A DNA stretch of 64,000 bases from Apoda limacodes (GCA_946406115.1 OX291542.1:1574959-1638958); one strand, 5' to 3'; counted from the first letter of the stretch, positions 39,811 through 52,700 are shown. Notes: generated by a model not told the origin, from the sequence alone. Numbers and translations are program-made.

Positions 39811-42800
39811 TTATATCACCTTCTTGTTAAGTTTCTTGTTATATTCCACTTTGCTCTTATATTTATCTTTTTGTTTAGCTATTGCTTCACTTATGCTAGT
39901 TGAAACTGATATTTCTGTCACACGTTCTTTAGTCTTTTCAGTCGTTTTGGATTTATCTGTCATTTCAGGTTGTTTAGTGTTGTCACCAAAGAATATTGCC
40001 ACCTCATTGTCGTCAATGTCTGCGATGTGCTCAATGGTTTCTAAACTTGGAGGTGGAACAACGACAACATGTCTCACAGAACTATCAGCTCTTAATTCAC
40101 ATTCAGTTTTGGGCATATCACCTCTATGACTGTGTACCATTTCAGAGTACAAAACTTTCCTTATATCTTTACTTGAAGCTTGGACCTCTTGAACCTCTTG
40201 ATCATGTGAGGCGGCGCTTTGTGTATTGTTATTGTTTTTCAATTTTGATCTATCAATGGGTTCGTATCCATCAGGTAAATCAATGCCTCCTAAGTCTAAG
40301 CTAGCTAAATCTAAATTTGTTTGAGCAAAGTTTGATTTATCATTCTGGACCTTAATTATACTTTGAGCTATTTGCGGTTGTTCCACTGCTTGTAAAATTC
40401 TTTGCAGTAACCCTTGAGAAAGTAGATGTTCGTGCGGAATAGAGGGTTGGCTTTCTTTACCGTTTGAACCTTGAATTTGCACTGTATAACTTCCTACATT
40501 GCCTGTTACTGGAAATACTGTTTCATCAAACTGTGATAGTTGCCCAGTTGTTTTGCTAAGATTTTGACTAGAGGATTCTATTTTCTGTTGCAATTCATTA
40601 GTTTTCTCACTTAAACTCTTAATTTTTTCTGATGTTTGTAATATTTGTTTTTTAAGATTTTCACTATGTTTAGGGTCCTTAATACTCGAGACTTCTTTCA
40701 AAGATTTTGATTTCTGATTTTTTAATTTTTCTGTATTTTTATCACTAGATATAACTGATTCAACTAAGGATTGTGAAGCTGTAGCTAAGTCCTGTGAACT
40801 GTATGAAACGGATTCACTACCAGCTACAGGTGTATTAAAACCATTCTGCGGTGAAATTAATGTTTGTTGACTTTTAGTCAAAGAAACTCCTAAAGAACTT
40901 AAACTGGCTACGTATCGTGCAGCCAATTCTGGTGGTATCTTCTCACCCGATTTTGCTGCTTTAATGATAGCTTCATGATACGGACAGTGTTTGAGTATAG
41001 CTGCAGCATCTAAGTTACTTAAATTACTAAGGATTGTTCCATCTAAAGACGCTGTCACAGAGTTTGTGTTTGATCCTGCTGCCGTATTATCGGCTACTGT
41101 TAATAGAGGTACCGAGTAAGAATCTATAGGTGACCCATATAAATTGCTAGGTTGGTGTTGATGTGGTTGATTGTGAAAATTAACTGGGTTATTCATTTGA
41201 GGGAGACTGTAAATATTAGATGGTTCGATTGAAAATGATATTGAATTTGATCCATGGTGACCAGTCTGCTGAATTTCTTTGGCATCCCTAATAGGTGGTG
41301 ATAAGTATGGAGCTCCTTGTTTTAAATGGTCTATTTCATGTGAGTCTTTAATGTTAGTAACTTGCGCTACGTGTTGAAATAGACCTTCTGGGACAGGATC
41401 TCTAAATTTAATTGGATGTCGTGGGGTATTGCCACCTGTGTGCATTGAGTGACCACCACCTGAGACTGTTCCATACGGTATTGGTAAGTGAGACGCTAGA
41501 GGCTTTGGTGGCGCACCATATTGGCTTCCAGGAGGCACGCCATAAATTCCTGATGGTGGTAGTAAACCTTTGGGTCCATGATGTCTACCAGTAGAAGCAA
41601 ACCCTGCACCAGAAGATCTATAGCTATCTACTGGTTTTTCAGAAATGAGTGGTATAGGTGGAAGGTAAGAGTTATGAGATACTGGTATTCCGTAGCTGTC
41701 TTTAGGTTTCTCAAATAAAATTGGTATTGATGGACCGCTGACTGGTAAATTCATAGCTGGAGAACCATAATTACCACTTGGTACTTCTGGAGCACTTGGT
41801 AGGATTAATTGATTAGATACGCCAGACGGAATACCAAATACAGATACACCATAATTTTCTAATGGTTTCTTAGCTTCTGTTGGTATCGCAGAATGAACAA
41901 AGCCTAAGTTTGATTCCGGCACATCAGGAACAGTATAATGAGCTTCAAAAACAGTTTTAGATTGATCAATATCATTTGTGTCACCGCCAGTAATTGCGTT
42001 TAAGTCAATGTTAGCCAAAGCATCATGGTGTACATTAGAATACCCTGAGGTAATTTGAGCGCCAGAAAATTGGGATGGTACCCTAGGATGTGGTAGTGCC
42101 TGACTTTCTAATTGAAAGTGGATATCTTGATTTGGAGGAGGAGGCGGTGGTGGAACGTATTGGTTTCCAACGTTCTGTTCTACGTGTGAGCTAATAGGCA
42201 GAGATACTCCAGGAATTGGTTTCCATCCATCATAATGAACGTGAGGTGGTGTTGGTGGGGCTGGTATGCCTGGATGAGGAGGTCTAGGATTAGGATCAGG
42301 TTGTGGTGGACCATAATGCCCAATGTTATCCTGAACCACAAGTTGATCATTTGGTCCTACTGGCCCTAAAGATATTCCCGGAGGTCCATACGAGTCACTA
42401 GTGATTGGAAAGTTTGGTTTTAAATCTCCTGGTATGTTTGCTAATGGCGTTCCATATATAGGAGCCGGTAAATTTACTCCTAAATCTACACTTCCTACAC
42501 TATCAACCACATTTAGAATTTGTGGTAGAGATGCTGCTGGAAGATCGGGTGTGGGTAGTGACGCTACATTAGGTAGCAATGATGTACCATATATTGTATT
42601 TGGTGGTTCACGAGAGGGTTCTGGTACTCCATATTCCGGCTTTGAGGGTCTATAAACTAGCTTAGGCGGCCCGTAACCTGGTTTGGGTGCTCTATATACC
42701 GGTTTTGGCGCCCCATAAAGTGGTTTTGGCACCCCATAAAGTGCTTTTGGTGGTTTGAACGGTGCTCCATAAGTTGGTTTTGGTAAACTTTGTTTTGGAG

Positions 42801-43088
42801 GGCCATATGTTTTCTTTGGTGGGCCATAGCCTGCTTTTGAAGGTCCATAAACATAATTTGGTGGCCCATAAACTGGTATAGGTCGCCCATAGGTTTGTTT
42901 AGGTGGACCATAAGTATTTTTGGGTGTCCCATATGTGTTTGGAGGAGCTGGCGGAGGTGGTCCCTCGTATCCTTGAGTTGGAAATATTATAGGTGATGGG
43001 GGACCGTATGCTCCAGGCGGTGTTTCTTGCGGCACGTTGTTCTGAAAGGGCACTCCGTAGACTGGTGCTGGTAAATGTTGATCTGAAA
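39811..43088 (-). CDS. YGPP-repeat secreted protein, last exon
   Basis: The exon starts after acceptor CCTTTTTTCAG at 43089 with two bases of a codon, then SDQHLPAPVYGVPFQNNV. It is open for about 1092 codons to the stop at 39811. The N-terminal 150 residues are tandem YGPPK/YGAPK/YGxP repeats, followed by Pro-rich spaced YG(V/P/I)P motifs to about residue 660. A more globular segment reads LKHCPYHEAIIKAAKSGEK near 690. Next are a Ser/Lys coiled-coil-like stretch (about 770-835) and a Lys-rich C-terminus. There are no Cys pairs or chitin-binding R&R motif. The composition suggests a cuticle or extracellular-matrix protein. The apparent start at 43053 is GTG, so the true start is in an upstream exon. 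Confidence 0.9.
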
Positions 43089-43927
43089 CTGAAAAAAGGA
43101 ACGTTTATATTTGATTAATAACCTTTTAGGCTACAGTTGAAACGGACATTGGAATTGAAATGTGTTTTAAGAAAACGTGGCAAGTTTGGCAAGAACCTTC
43201 CTTAGGCACACATGTAAGCAAAAAGGAAACAGTAACAACAATCGTGTCTGTGCAACCAACCGACATAAGACTCCGCACGCATGTTTCAATTGTACGTTTT
43301 TTAAAACAATTCAAAATATATAATAACTAAAGCATGTGTGATTTTGCGTAATCAATACTCGTGCCTAAGTACAGTCACAGCCAAAACAATAATTACATCC
43401 ATACAGTCAGTCACCCCACAACGTTAGGTCAGTTTTGTTGATTTTTTTTGCGAATGGCTGAAAGTACTTTCTAATTTTGTGCACTGATCACAAATTTTTA
43501 GGTCATTCTGCTCCTCGAAAAATATAAACATAAAAAAATTTAAAGACAAAAGTTGAAGCTAGAGTACATACTCACCAATTTCCGTCCGTTAAGTCATGGG
43601 GCCCAGATATTGCCCATTATGCACATTTTTACCGTTTTTTCGAATGATTTTTTGGATTTGTTGAATAGGAGGTTGACTCTAAAAATAATATGTACACCGG
43701 GAAAGATAGCGGTTTTTATGTTGATTCACCTCAATTTTGTTTTTTTTTGACTATGGCTACTTCCGGCAGCAAAATCAATAATTTCCGGAAAATAGTAAAA
43801 TTGAGTTTTTAGGCCAAAATAAAAATGGGTCTTGTAGATTTATATCTACAAGTAATTATAAATATTTATTACAAATAAAGTAAATATACCTTAAAAATAC
43901 TATCCATTGTGGTTTTGGTCAACCCCG

Positions 43928-44376
43928 TGTTCTTAAGCGATGACGCAATTCCCTTTCATTTGGTACGACATTCACTGCCCCGGCTCACGCCCGGCGTGTA
44001 AATTAGTTCTAGACTAGTCGCAGATGACTTCACACGCGTACTCATATAGTCTCGTGATCGATGGGAATTCCAACGTCGTGGTATCGACGCGAGTTTGGTG
44101 AAATTCAGTTTTAGTGAAGTTATTGAACATATAAACGGTAAGTGCGCAACGGACATTCCGTTTGGTGAGCTCGTCGTGTTTGAAACGTGAAATAGCGTCG
44201 CGACGCCCGGGTGACACTATACTTTTTTTCCTGTTTAATTCTCTTATCCCATTGCATTGATATCCTTAAGGTAAAATTCCTCTAATTAGCTAGGCACCCT
44301 AACCGACGATAGAACAGACTGACAGTCATCCCTTCCCATCGAGACTGGCAGTCCCATAAGGTTGGCCATAAACATA
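43928..44376. mobile_element. Repeat C copy 2, inserted in inverted-repeat arm
   Basis: AACCCCG is duplicated at 43921-43927 and 44377-44383, and the opposite arm lacks this block, proving an insertion of 449 bp with a 7-bp target duplication. It shares CCAACGTCGTGGTAT and neighbouring sequence with 11575-11850. No transposase is seen. Confidence 0.85.
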
Positions 44377-44865
44377 AACCCCGACTTCTGAGCTCGAAAA
44401 AGTGGTAAATTTTTGAGGCTAGATTTTTTTTAGATTAGCCAAATTTTACACGTTATTTAAGTAGGCCAGGGTCCTACTTTTGATGCCGGTTGATTTATTT
44501 TATCTCATCTAAAACGGGAGATATTGATAAAAATGTGTTTGGGCCTGATCTGGGCCTAATTTGGGGCCTAAGGAAAAAACCAAATAATTGATTGTAGATT
44601 TAGGCACCCTTTGTCTAAATCCAAATTTACGACCTTTAAAATTCAGCGCTTTGAAGATGAAAAACTGCGCACGCAACATCGGTATACTGTGTTTATAGAG
44701 GAGTATCTTGTCTTTTCGCTTTTTATTTTTTGATTTAAATTTTTTATCATCTTTGCCATCAAATCTTCAAAAATTAAAGATTTTTTGTTCGGTAGATAAT
44801 TAATAATATTTCAAATATTTTATGCAATAATCCAAGAATATTTAAACCATTTTAATTATAATTAC

Positions 44866-45172
44866 TATATTATAAAGGCGAAAGTTTATGAGTGTGTATG
44901 TTTTTTTCTTCTTTACGCTCGTTTGAGACACGCTCTGGACCAATTTTGATGAAAATAAGTATGGAGGTAGCTGATATCCTAGATTAACACATAGGCTATA
45001 CTTTTTATACCGTAAAATTCTAATGTTCCCGCAGGAATAACTATAACCGAGCTTAAACGAACTATAGCTTGCTAGAGCAAACTTCATTAGTATATTAAGA
45101 AGGTTATTAAAGAGTTCTACGCCAAAAGCCAAATTTAGGGCGCATCGAGCCGCTGGCAAACGCTAGTATGAT
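44866..45172 (-). repeat. Minus-strand copy of the TAAGTATGGAT repeat family
   Basis: Plus-strand reading has CCAATTTTGATGAAAATAAG, TATGGAGGTAGCTGATATCC, ATAGGCTATACTTTTTATAC and GCTGGCAAACGCTAGTAT. This is the inverse of the family seen at 21143-21401. It lies in the spacer of the inverted repeat. Confidence 0.85.
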
Positions 45173-46440
45173 AATACATACGCGCGTTCATAACTATACG
45201 ACAGTAAACTTCATTTTATATTACCAAATTTACAAATAGAAATTATACCGATGTTTGGCCCGCAGCGGCGTACTGCGCGCAATTTTTCATCTTCAAAGCA
45301 CTGTATAATTTTTTTTATTGATAGCCAGGATAGCTAAATAGGAGGTTGCAAATTTGGATTTAGACTAAGGGTGCCCAAATCTATCACGAATTTTTCGATT
45401 TTTTTCATCGGCCCAAACGCATTTCGATCAATATCACTGGTTTTAAATGAGATAAAATAAATCGGCTGACGGCAAAAGTGGGACCGTGGAAATTTTAATG
45501 TTGTTAGAATATTAACAACATTAAAATTTGTCTAACCTCAAAAATTTACCACTTTTTCCAAGCCTGAATTTTTAATGTTAGCTCAGAAGTCGGGGTATTG
45601 ACCAAAACTACAACGGATAATATTTTTAGGTTATATTGACCAAAATCTACAAAACCCGTATATATTCAATAACTGCATTTTTTTGGCCTAAAAACTCAAT
45701 GTTACGATTTTGCGAAAATTGTTGATTTTGGCGCCGGATGTGGATCCGTAAAAAAAACAATACTGAGGAGAAAACAACATAAAAACCACTTTCCCTGCAC
45801 ACATATTTTTTTAGAGTGAACCCTATTCGAAAAACTCATTCAAAAAAATGGTAAAAATTTGCATTTGCCATATGTGGGCCCCATGACCTTTAAATGACCT
45901 TTCACTGGCGGCTCAAATTTCGCGCTTCAAAATGTCCATATCTTTTTTCCTCAGCTCGGGGAGCAAAATGGCCAAAATTTTCCATTGCCAGCTTCTTTTT
46001 CGAAAATATGTTTACCGTGAGTACATTATGCATGAAAAATTTACTAATGTTTTATGTGACTTTCTCAAAAACTATTTAACTATATACTATAACTGCTTAT
46101 TAGAAGCAAAAATAAGTTGTAATTAATTACCTACAAAATATTTTTTAGTGCATTTTGATAGGACAAATAGTTTCGGAAATATGCCGAACTAACAATAGTA
46201 ATATACTTAGTAGAATGAAAACAAAACAATATCGAAAACCGTTACATCAAAGATTACCTATAATAGGTCATAAATATCCGTCCAAGTACTGACAAAATAA
46301 GAAAACCCTGACGACTGGTTGGTGGTGAGCTACCAGGGGATGCACCATTTGCAATCCGCCTTTGGTTGCCTGGTTTTGGTGAGGTTTTGGTTGTGTGAGG
46401 GTGTGGCGCACGAGTACGTACGTGTATGTGCGTATGCACC

Positions 46441-47045
46441 GTGTAAGGGACATCGTGACAAAAACTTTGGCAAGAAGTAGCATTTTCAGTTTATAAAAAA
46501 ATTAAAAAAAAGATTATCTCGGAAACGGTAAATTATAGTTCTTGTCATTTTTGTATCGTGTGAAAGCGGGCAATGTATTGCAAACGTTTCTACTTCTCCA
46601 CGTCATAGTAGGTAGGTTAAAAAACATAACGTGCGCGCGGACACAGAATGTAGGTATAGCCGCACATCGATGCCTACTGCTTTATCTTTACCGCGGTGTA
46701 AGCTTGTGCCTTTTGTGTCACTGACCTCTAGAGGTCAGTGCTATTGTGTGCTGTTGTGTAGGTACGTTGACCTTACTCAAGAATTTATTTTTAGCGTACC
46801 TAACAGCTGATTTTAAATTTGATTTACATTGCAGTTTCAAGTGAAAATAATAAACTTATTGTATTTTTATTACTTTTTTAGTTAAAATGGGGTTGTGATA
46901 CACGGTGATATTCATTATCAGTAGGAAAAACGCCAAAAAAATACATAAAAATCATGAAAAGACCGACGTAAAATTCCAACGCTATAAGGCTCAGAATCAT
47001 GTACTAAACCTATGGTGTCAGTTTTCGTGACGATGTCCCTTACAC
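46441..47045. mobile_element. TIR element E, complete copy (605 bp MITE)
   Basis: The left end GTGTAAGGGACATCGTGACA (46441) and right end CGTGACGATGTCCCTTACAC (to 47045) are about 25-bp inverted repeats with one or two mismatches. No coding capacity is seen. A second, left-truncated copy is at 30571-31052. Compared with that copy this one has an extra block at 46581-46640 and an extra 31 bp carrying a palindrome. A target duplication is not obvious. Confidence 0.85.
46719..46740. repeat. 22-bp perfect palindrome
   Basis: The two 11-bp halves are CACTGACCTCT and AGAGGTCAGTG, with no spacer. The related element at 30571-31052 lacks this 22-bp block and neighbouring bases, so it was gained here or lost there. 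Confidence 0.97.
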
Positions 47046-47229
47046 CCTTTATACATATTTGGATAGATATTGTGTACTTTATGGCTTGGTTCCTGCATGA
47101 CTGATTGGTAACAGGTGTACATCCGGGAGTTTCTTGTCACTTCTTCTCTCCCGAAGCTAGTTTCCGAAGTGATGGTAGTTTAAATGATGTGCATTTGTTG
47201 CCGGGCTGTTGTGTAGAGGCTGGGCAACT

Positions 47230-47530
47230 TTCGGGTGTGCGACGTATGTTTGAATGTGTGTGTTCATATGTATGTGTGCGTGTTTGTGTGTAGCACCCAC
47301 TCGTGTTCGGAGCCCTGCCGCTATCGGTCGGCCGAATATTATAGGACATATAAGTAAATTTACATATAGTTTTATTTTTTTATCTTTTATATGTATTTGT
47401 ATATTTATATATATGTATTAATATATGTCTGTGTGTGTTTATATGAATATGTGCATGTATGTGTATTTTATATTATCTTTATATATGTACGTCTGCTGTG
47501 TAATATTATATGAATATAGTACAATCGAAG
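47230..47530 (+). repeat. TG- and TA-rich simple sequence
   Basis: GTGTGTGTTCATATGTATGT at about 47257 and a TATATATG-rich stretch at 47390-47500. No gene is visible; short frames are low-complexity. Confidence 0.8.
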
Positions 47531-47689
47531 TTTTATTGGAGTTGCTTGAGTGTGTCATGCTCTCTCAAAGTGTCTCTGTGGTGGTGGCACGTGCGTCGGG
47601 TCGTTACGATCCCTAAAACATGGTTGAGCGAAGCGATAACTGATTCATGTGTTATACTTGTTAACGGGTGCCGCTGTGGAGTCTGGTCT

Positions 47690-47935
47690 GCTCTTGCAAA
47701 CTTCTTTGTATTCTTAGTATTCGGTCATCGGTGTAGGATTTCAACGGCAACTGCTCAATTATGGGGAAAAAAAACGGATAATACTTGACGGTTTCAAGTA
47801 GCTTATTTCCTTTTCCGGGACTCAAATTATCTGCATGCCAAATTTCATCTTGATAGGTACAGCGGTTTTATCGTGAAGAGGTAACAGACAGATTTACTTT
47901 TGCATTTATAATATTTATAATTATACTATATTCAT
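47690..47935 (+). repeat. Partial copy of the TAAGTATGGAT repeat family
   Basis: TGCCAAATTTCATCTTGATA, GGTACAGCGGTTTTATCGTG and ACTTTTGCATTTATAATATT match the 3' half of the family at 21143-21401. The upstream part, GTGTAGGATTTCAACGGCAA, matches 34205. Confidence 0.75.
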
Positions 47936-48209
47936 GGATAGTTTTAAGTATATGTGTGTACATATGGTTGTGCAAAAATATAATTATGATGGCACTAATG
48001 CCACTTGTACTATTAAATATCGGAATACTCTTAAATATCTGAATTCCTTCACTCGATTGACAGCTGACGCTGACTCATTGACGCTTTACATGGTGCGCCC
48101 CCTATGCTACATAAAAACAAAAAAAGAATCATCAAAATCAAAGTAATTTTTTTTATTCAAATTAGGATTTTACAACCCTTTTGAATCGTCAAAGTTATGA
48201 ATTACTATT

Positions 48210-48452
48210 TTATTTATCTACATCGTCATCATCATAATCCCCATAATAGCTTACGTTCGCGCGTGATGACGATCCATAGCTTTGCCCACATATTAAATTG
48301 CATTTAAGTCCAGCACGCACGCATTCGCATCTATTGGCACACTCATTATTGCAGTTGCACGACTCTAAGTTCAAAAGATGGTCTGATCCGGGAGGAAGGT
48401 ATGTAGTTACAGGCATCAGTGTATTTGTTACAATTTTCGTCGCAACGTCCAA
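48210..48452 (-). pseudogene. CXC/tesmin-like Cys-rich fragment
   Basis: An 80-codon frame contains ESCNCNNECANRCECVRAGLK followed by CNLICG and ends in an acidic tail (YYGDYDDDDVDK). CxCx3Cx3CxCx6Cx3C resembles a CXC zinc-binding motif seen in tesmin-like proteins and at the C-termini of some uncharacterised insect, probably transposon-derived, proteins. The second half of the motif is degraded (QSYGSSS in place of Cys). No acceptor or partner exon is clear. It lies in the YGPP intron on the same strand. Confidence 0.45.
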
Positions 48453-48599
48453 GCTATTTTCGAACTTGCATATAAACTCGAAGCGAATGCTGAGTGCAAG
48501 CAGCAGATGTGGGTGGCAGGGATGCTAGCTGGAAGGAGGCATTAACAGGCTCAGTAGCAGAGGCGATTCGTCCTCAGGAGCGCTGGTGCAGCGCACTCC

Positions 48600-49550
48600 C
48601 ATAAATAATTATCTACTTAAGAAACAATATGTTTTGTATTTTACCTAAAATAATTAATTATTTTGCTTCTATTACTCTGTATGTTGGAATAGCATTTCAC
48701 TAAAACATACTGTACACACCCAGTTAACTAAAGATTTAGTATGGAATTGCACTGAGGAGACTGTGTCAATAAGTGGAGCGCTAGCAATTGCGCTCCTATG
48801 AAACGAATTTCAGTACAAAGACTTGAGCTAAAATCCACGAGTGTGAAAGAGAAAGTTCGAAACAGTCTCTCACATGAAACAGAAGATTTTGTATGAAAAA
48901 TAAGCAAAATTTGGCGCTGCTCCTGGCCCGTTGCCAGCTTGACCCCCGACGCCCAGATTTAGTCCGACCGGGGCGCGGGCGCGCTGTTGTCGCTCTTACC
49001 TATCACAACAAATGTTTTAGTTCGGGCGCGAGTTTTTGATTAACAAATTAAATAAGTAACAAACCTACACAAACAGTTTGTTTTTTGTCTTATAAGTAAC
49101 TATAGCAAAATAAAATGTGATTATTGTGATGTGATTAAAAAGTGCTAAAAGATTTTAGTAACTCAGTTTGAAATAAAGACAAAATGTGACACGAAAGCAT
49201 ACACGCTCGACGCGCGTTTGTAATAGCATAATAAAAGTTAGCATTTAAGCAATTCCTCTTTTGTTTTTGTTTTTTAGTAAACACCCATTAAAAATTGTCA
49301 CGAGCCGACTCTGATCACAAGTGCAGTTGTACAGCCAAAGAGAATGTAATATACCACAGCGAGAAACAATGTCTCCCCAGCTGCGGCGATTGCATGTTTG
49401 TCTGCATAAGCTGATCAGAAAATTTCTGTCAGATTTCGTAAATGAGTAGAATTATTTAGTTTCTCCCAAGCTTGCTTATTCCTTTTCCCAAAATGTGCAT
49501 TTGTCGTGTCAGCCCGTAAATGCGTGGCAAAATAATACCATTTTCTCTAT
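48600..49550. other. Non-coding stretch with a GC-rich island
   Basis: A locally GC-rich piece, 48910-49030 (GGGGCGCGGGCGCGCTG), stands out from AT-rich flanks. No open, splice-bounded exon was found. It could be a promoter or a repeat fragment. Confidence 0.35.
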
Positions 49551-49554
49551 CGCA

Positions 49555-49790
49555 CCTAGTTATAGGCCATAGTCCACACGCTTGCCCAGTGTGGATTGTG
49601 GACTTCATATACGTCTTTTTGACGTATGTAGCTTTTCTGGCGATGCTTTCTTTCACCTAAAAGCCAGTGGTGTGCATATTCAATTTACTTAAGAAATTAA
49701 GAAAAAGTCTTATTAGTAGGTACCGACACCCCGGATTCAAACCTCCGCCCCTCAGAATGGGAGAAAGACACCGTGTAATGTACTCTAGAC
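49555..49790 (-). mobile_element. SINE, diverged partial copy
   Basis: ATAGTCCACACGCTTGCCCA with GTGTGGATTGTGGACTT, AAAGCCAGTGGTGTGCAT and TTACTTAAGAAATTAAGAAA match the 8637-8933 family. The B-box region is mutated (GGATTCAAACCT) and the tail end is missing. Confidence 0.85.
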
Positions 49791-49799
49791 TACCCTAAA

Positions 49800-52700
49800 A
49801 CAAAATGATGTCTAACTACCTATATAGCGTACCAATATGTGGGAGTTTAATTAAATACCTAATGTATTCATAGAGGAGTAGCTATAGGTCTAATTATCTG
49901 TTGGATATACAAAAATAAGATAGTCAAACATTATTAGTAGATAAACATAAATTGGGGTTCGAAATAATTGCGCAGTAAAAGATAAGACAGCGCTGCATTA
50001 GAAATATGTCTATGTTAGATTTTGTTTCGTTGCATGGTAAAGTAGCTTTAAACAGTACAACTCGCAGTGTAAACATAATAATAAAACTTTGTGCTCGAAT
50101 CGTATGATCGTCACGTGACCGTGTCATGCGATGACGTCACAAAAGCTCTTTGAAGACGAAATAAAAAAATACAGGAAATAGGAATATTTCCTAATTAATG
50201 CGTGCAAAAGAGATAAAAATGAAATCGTTCGTTCGCTTAGGTTTGGCGCCAAGGCGCTAGAGACTGTCGTGATCGAGTCCCATCTCTCCCATTCGAAATT
50301 CAAAATTCGCGAGTGACGCGCGCTGTCTTACATAATTATGTTTTCCGCCTTTTTTTGAGTCGAGTTATACATAAAGCGTCCCACCTCCTCCATCATTCTT
50401 AAACAGAATTTGAGTTCGAGTGCACGGTTTCGGATAAGGACTGTGTTTCCCGCGTTTTTCTTAAAGGTACCTAGTGTTAAAATTAAAGTAATTGCAGTAA
50501 TAACATTTTTGTGAAAAAGCCATTGAGAGGTGGACTTTTCCAAGTTTATGGTGAGAAGAGGTGGAGTACATCACAAAATGACTACAGTTTGCTGTTCTTC
50601 CTTGCAAAACGTGTTCGGGCTTGGCGTCCTCCCTTTGTGAGTAGCTTAGATTTTTATTCTCAGAGGAAATAATTATAATTAGTTATGTTGAAGAGAGAGA
50701 ATTTACCTTCTGATTACAGCTATTTATCTAGAAATTCATTTGAAGAGTTTCTATATGAATTGTTGTTGGGTAGGTACATTATTAATAATACCTAATCATA
50801 ATGTTACTTTTTGTTGTGTGTTCCCAAAATATGTTTTGCATGTGAAAATTATAAAATGTATATACCTAGAGGTGAGTGAGAGTGGATATGCTGATGTTTT
50901 AGGTACACAAATCACATACTGATGTTGTCACAAACCGTACATAGGATATTTAGAGTTCTACTGTCACATTTTAATAATTTTATTTAATAATTAAATTTAA
51001 TAGATAACTACCTAAATTACATTTACAATTATATTTTACAAACGAAATACATATCTTATTTGACGATTTAAAAAAATAAAAAAAAAATGGTGCCGGTTTT
51101 AATTATTATTCTCGAATTTTACCTAACCGTGATAATTGTAAATTACCATTTTGTACGATTAACTGGGCACTAAATTTAGTACCTTACAGATTGAGTAAGA
51201 TTTTCCTTTATAGAATTTTAACCTACTATACGGTTTTTTATGACAAATATGTATTAAATATATATTCGGATTTGTGACTGACATATCGTTCGGTATGAAG
51301 GAAAATCGGGTCCGAAAGGCTATATCCAGGAATCAGTGGTGCACCTGAGGCATGGACAGGTTCTGAACCTGGACAAACATGTTTCAGATTGAGGGAAAGT
51401 AAAAGTATCATGTAGAAAACACTTAAGACAATTAGCATAGGGTTGGGAAAGGGAGTAGCAAAAAAATATACCTATATGTATTTGATATTTGATTTTAGCG
51501 TAGGTCTGTTTGAAAAGGCTTCAGGCGGCTTTGTTTGGTCCAGGGTAAGATGCTTGTGTTAGGGGCAGCATCACGTTATTTAGTTTGTAAGGTAAGGGAC
51601 CTGGATCAGCAGAGTGAAAAATTTATGGGGAATGATTATTAAATTCAGGGGGGTGAAATGTTTCGGAAAATAAGCCTGAAGAGAATGTAAGAGTGGAAAG
51701 AACATATTTTGGCACATTTTCAGCTAGATTTATTTAGTTTATAAGGGGAGGAGTAGGTATAGGAAAGAGGGTACGACCATAAGATTCCTTATACATGAAG
51801 TTTTTTTAATTAAAAATGTTTGTTGATTAAAGGATATTTTTGTTTTCCTTCAGAAAAAAATATAAAATAGAATTTAAATAAAACTAAAATCGATGTGGAT
51901 CGACGGTGCCGGGTTCGTCTCAGGAACCTTGCAACACAGGACCCTAAGATCATCCTTAGATGACTTTTGGCCTGATTCGAGAGTCCAGAATTGCCAGTTT
52001 ATTATTTTATTTTCTTGTCAAGGAATCTTGGCCTAACAGAAAACTAATAATAAAATAATGTGCACTCTTTAGGGGTTGAGAAGAGGGTTCTACACACGGC
52101 TCTATCTCATCGTCTCTTTTAGTGTATTGAAAATAAATAAATCGTTTCCACCAGCAAATGAAAGGACGTTAGTGGTGGCAAGTTAAAAAGGGGCCGTTGT
52201 CTGTATAGGTTGGGGGTAGGCATTGTTAGTACACACACACTAATTATACATTAGCTAAAAGGCCCCTCGACCGCTGTCACTGCTTTTATTTGCAGGTATA
52301 CATCCCTAGTGAAAAGATAAATCATTTCTGTTGAGAAGAACGCTTTAATAGAGGGTTTAGAATAGTTTTAGGTCTGTTCCCATATAAGAACACAGAACAA
52401 GGTGGAGTGTAAAAAAAAAACTAATCGATTAATTAAAAGGAGAAGAGCGTGTGAGTGAGTTTAAGTGTTTCTTTCGAAAGTAGTTAATGGGACTGTCAGA
52501 TACACAAACCTTTGATGATAACGCTTCGTCAACAGACCTTGGGATGTCGCGGTTAAAGTAAGATCTCTCCATTTTAATATCAGTATTAGAATAGGAATGG
52601 GTAGTAAGTAATAAGTAGAATAGAACAGGTCTTTGTGTGACGGCGAAGCTGATTTACTTTAAGGTCTTACTAGCTCGACTCCCCCTACTCCAAGAAAGTT

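Larger units (their letters stand above)
43498..45975. repeat. Long inverted repeat F (fold-back element)
   Basis: The left arm 43498-44700 and right arm 45240-45975 are imperfect reverse complements. Paired blocks include CATGGGGCCCA (43598/45884), AGTTTTTAGGCCAAAA (43811/45685), ACTTCTGAGCT (44384/45590), AAAGTGGTAAATTTTTGAGG (44399/45549), TTATTTTATCTCAT (44493/45450), GTCTAAATCCAAATTT (44613/45356) and GCTTTGAAGATGAAAAA (44648/45287). The left arm holds a 449-bp insertion (43928-44376). The spacer includes a separate repeat (44866-45172). It lies in the YGPP gene intron. Confidence 0.93.

Noticed and set aside
42401..42932. Frames overlapping the YGPP exon on both strands
   Set aside because: Shadows of the Pro/Gly/Tyr repeat codons.
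46254..46483. Two minus-strand frames of 61 and 71 codons
   Set aside because: Low-complexity TG-rich sequence overlapping the TIR of element E; no conservation with its sister copy.
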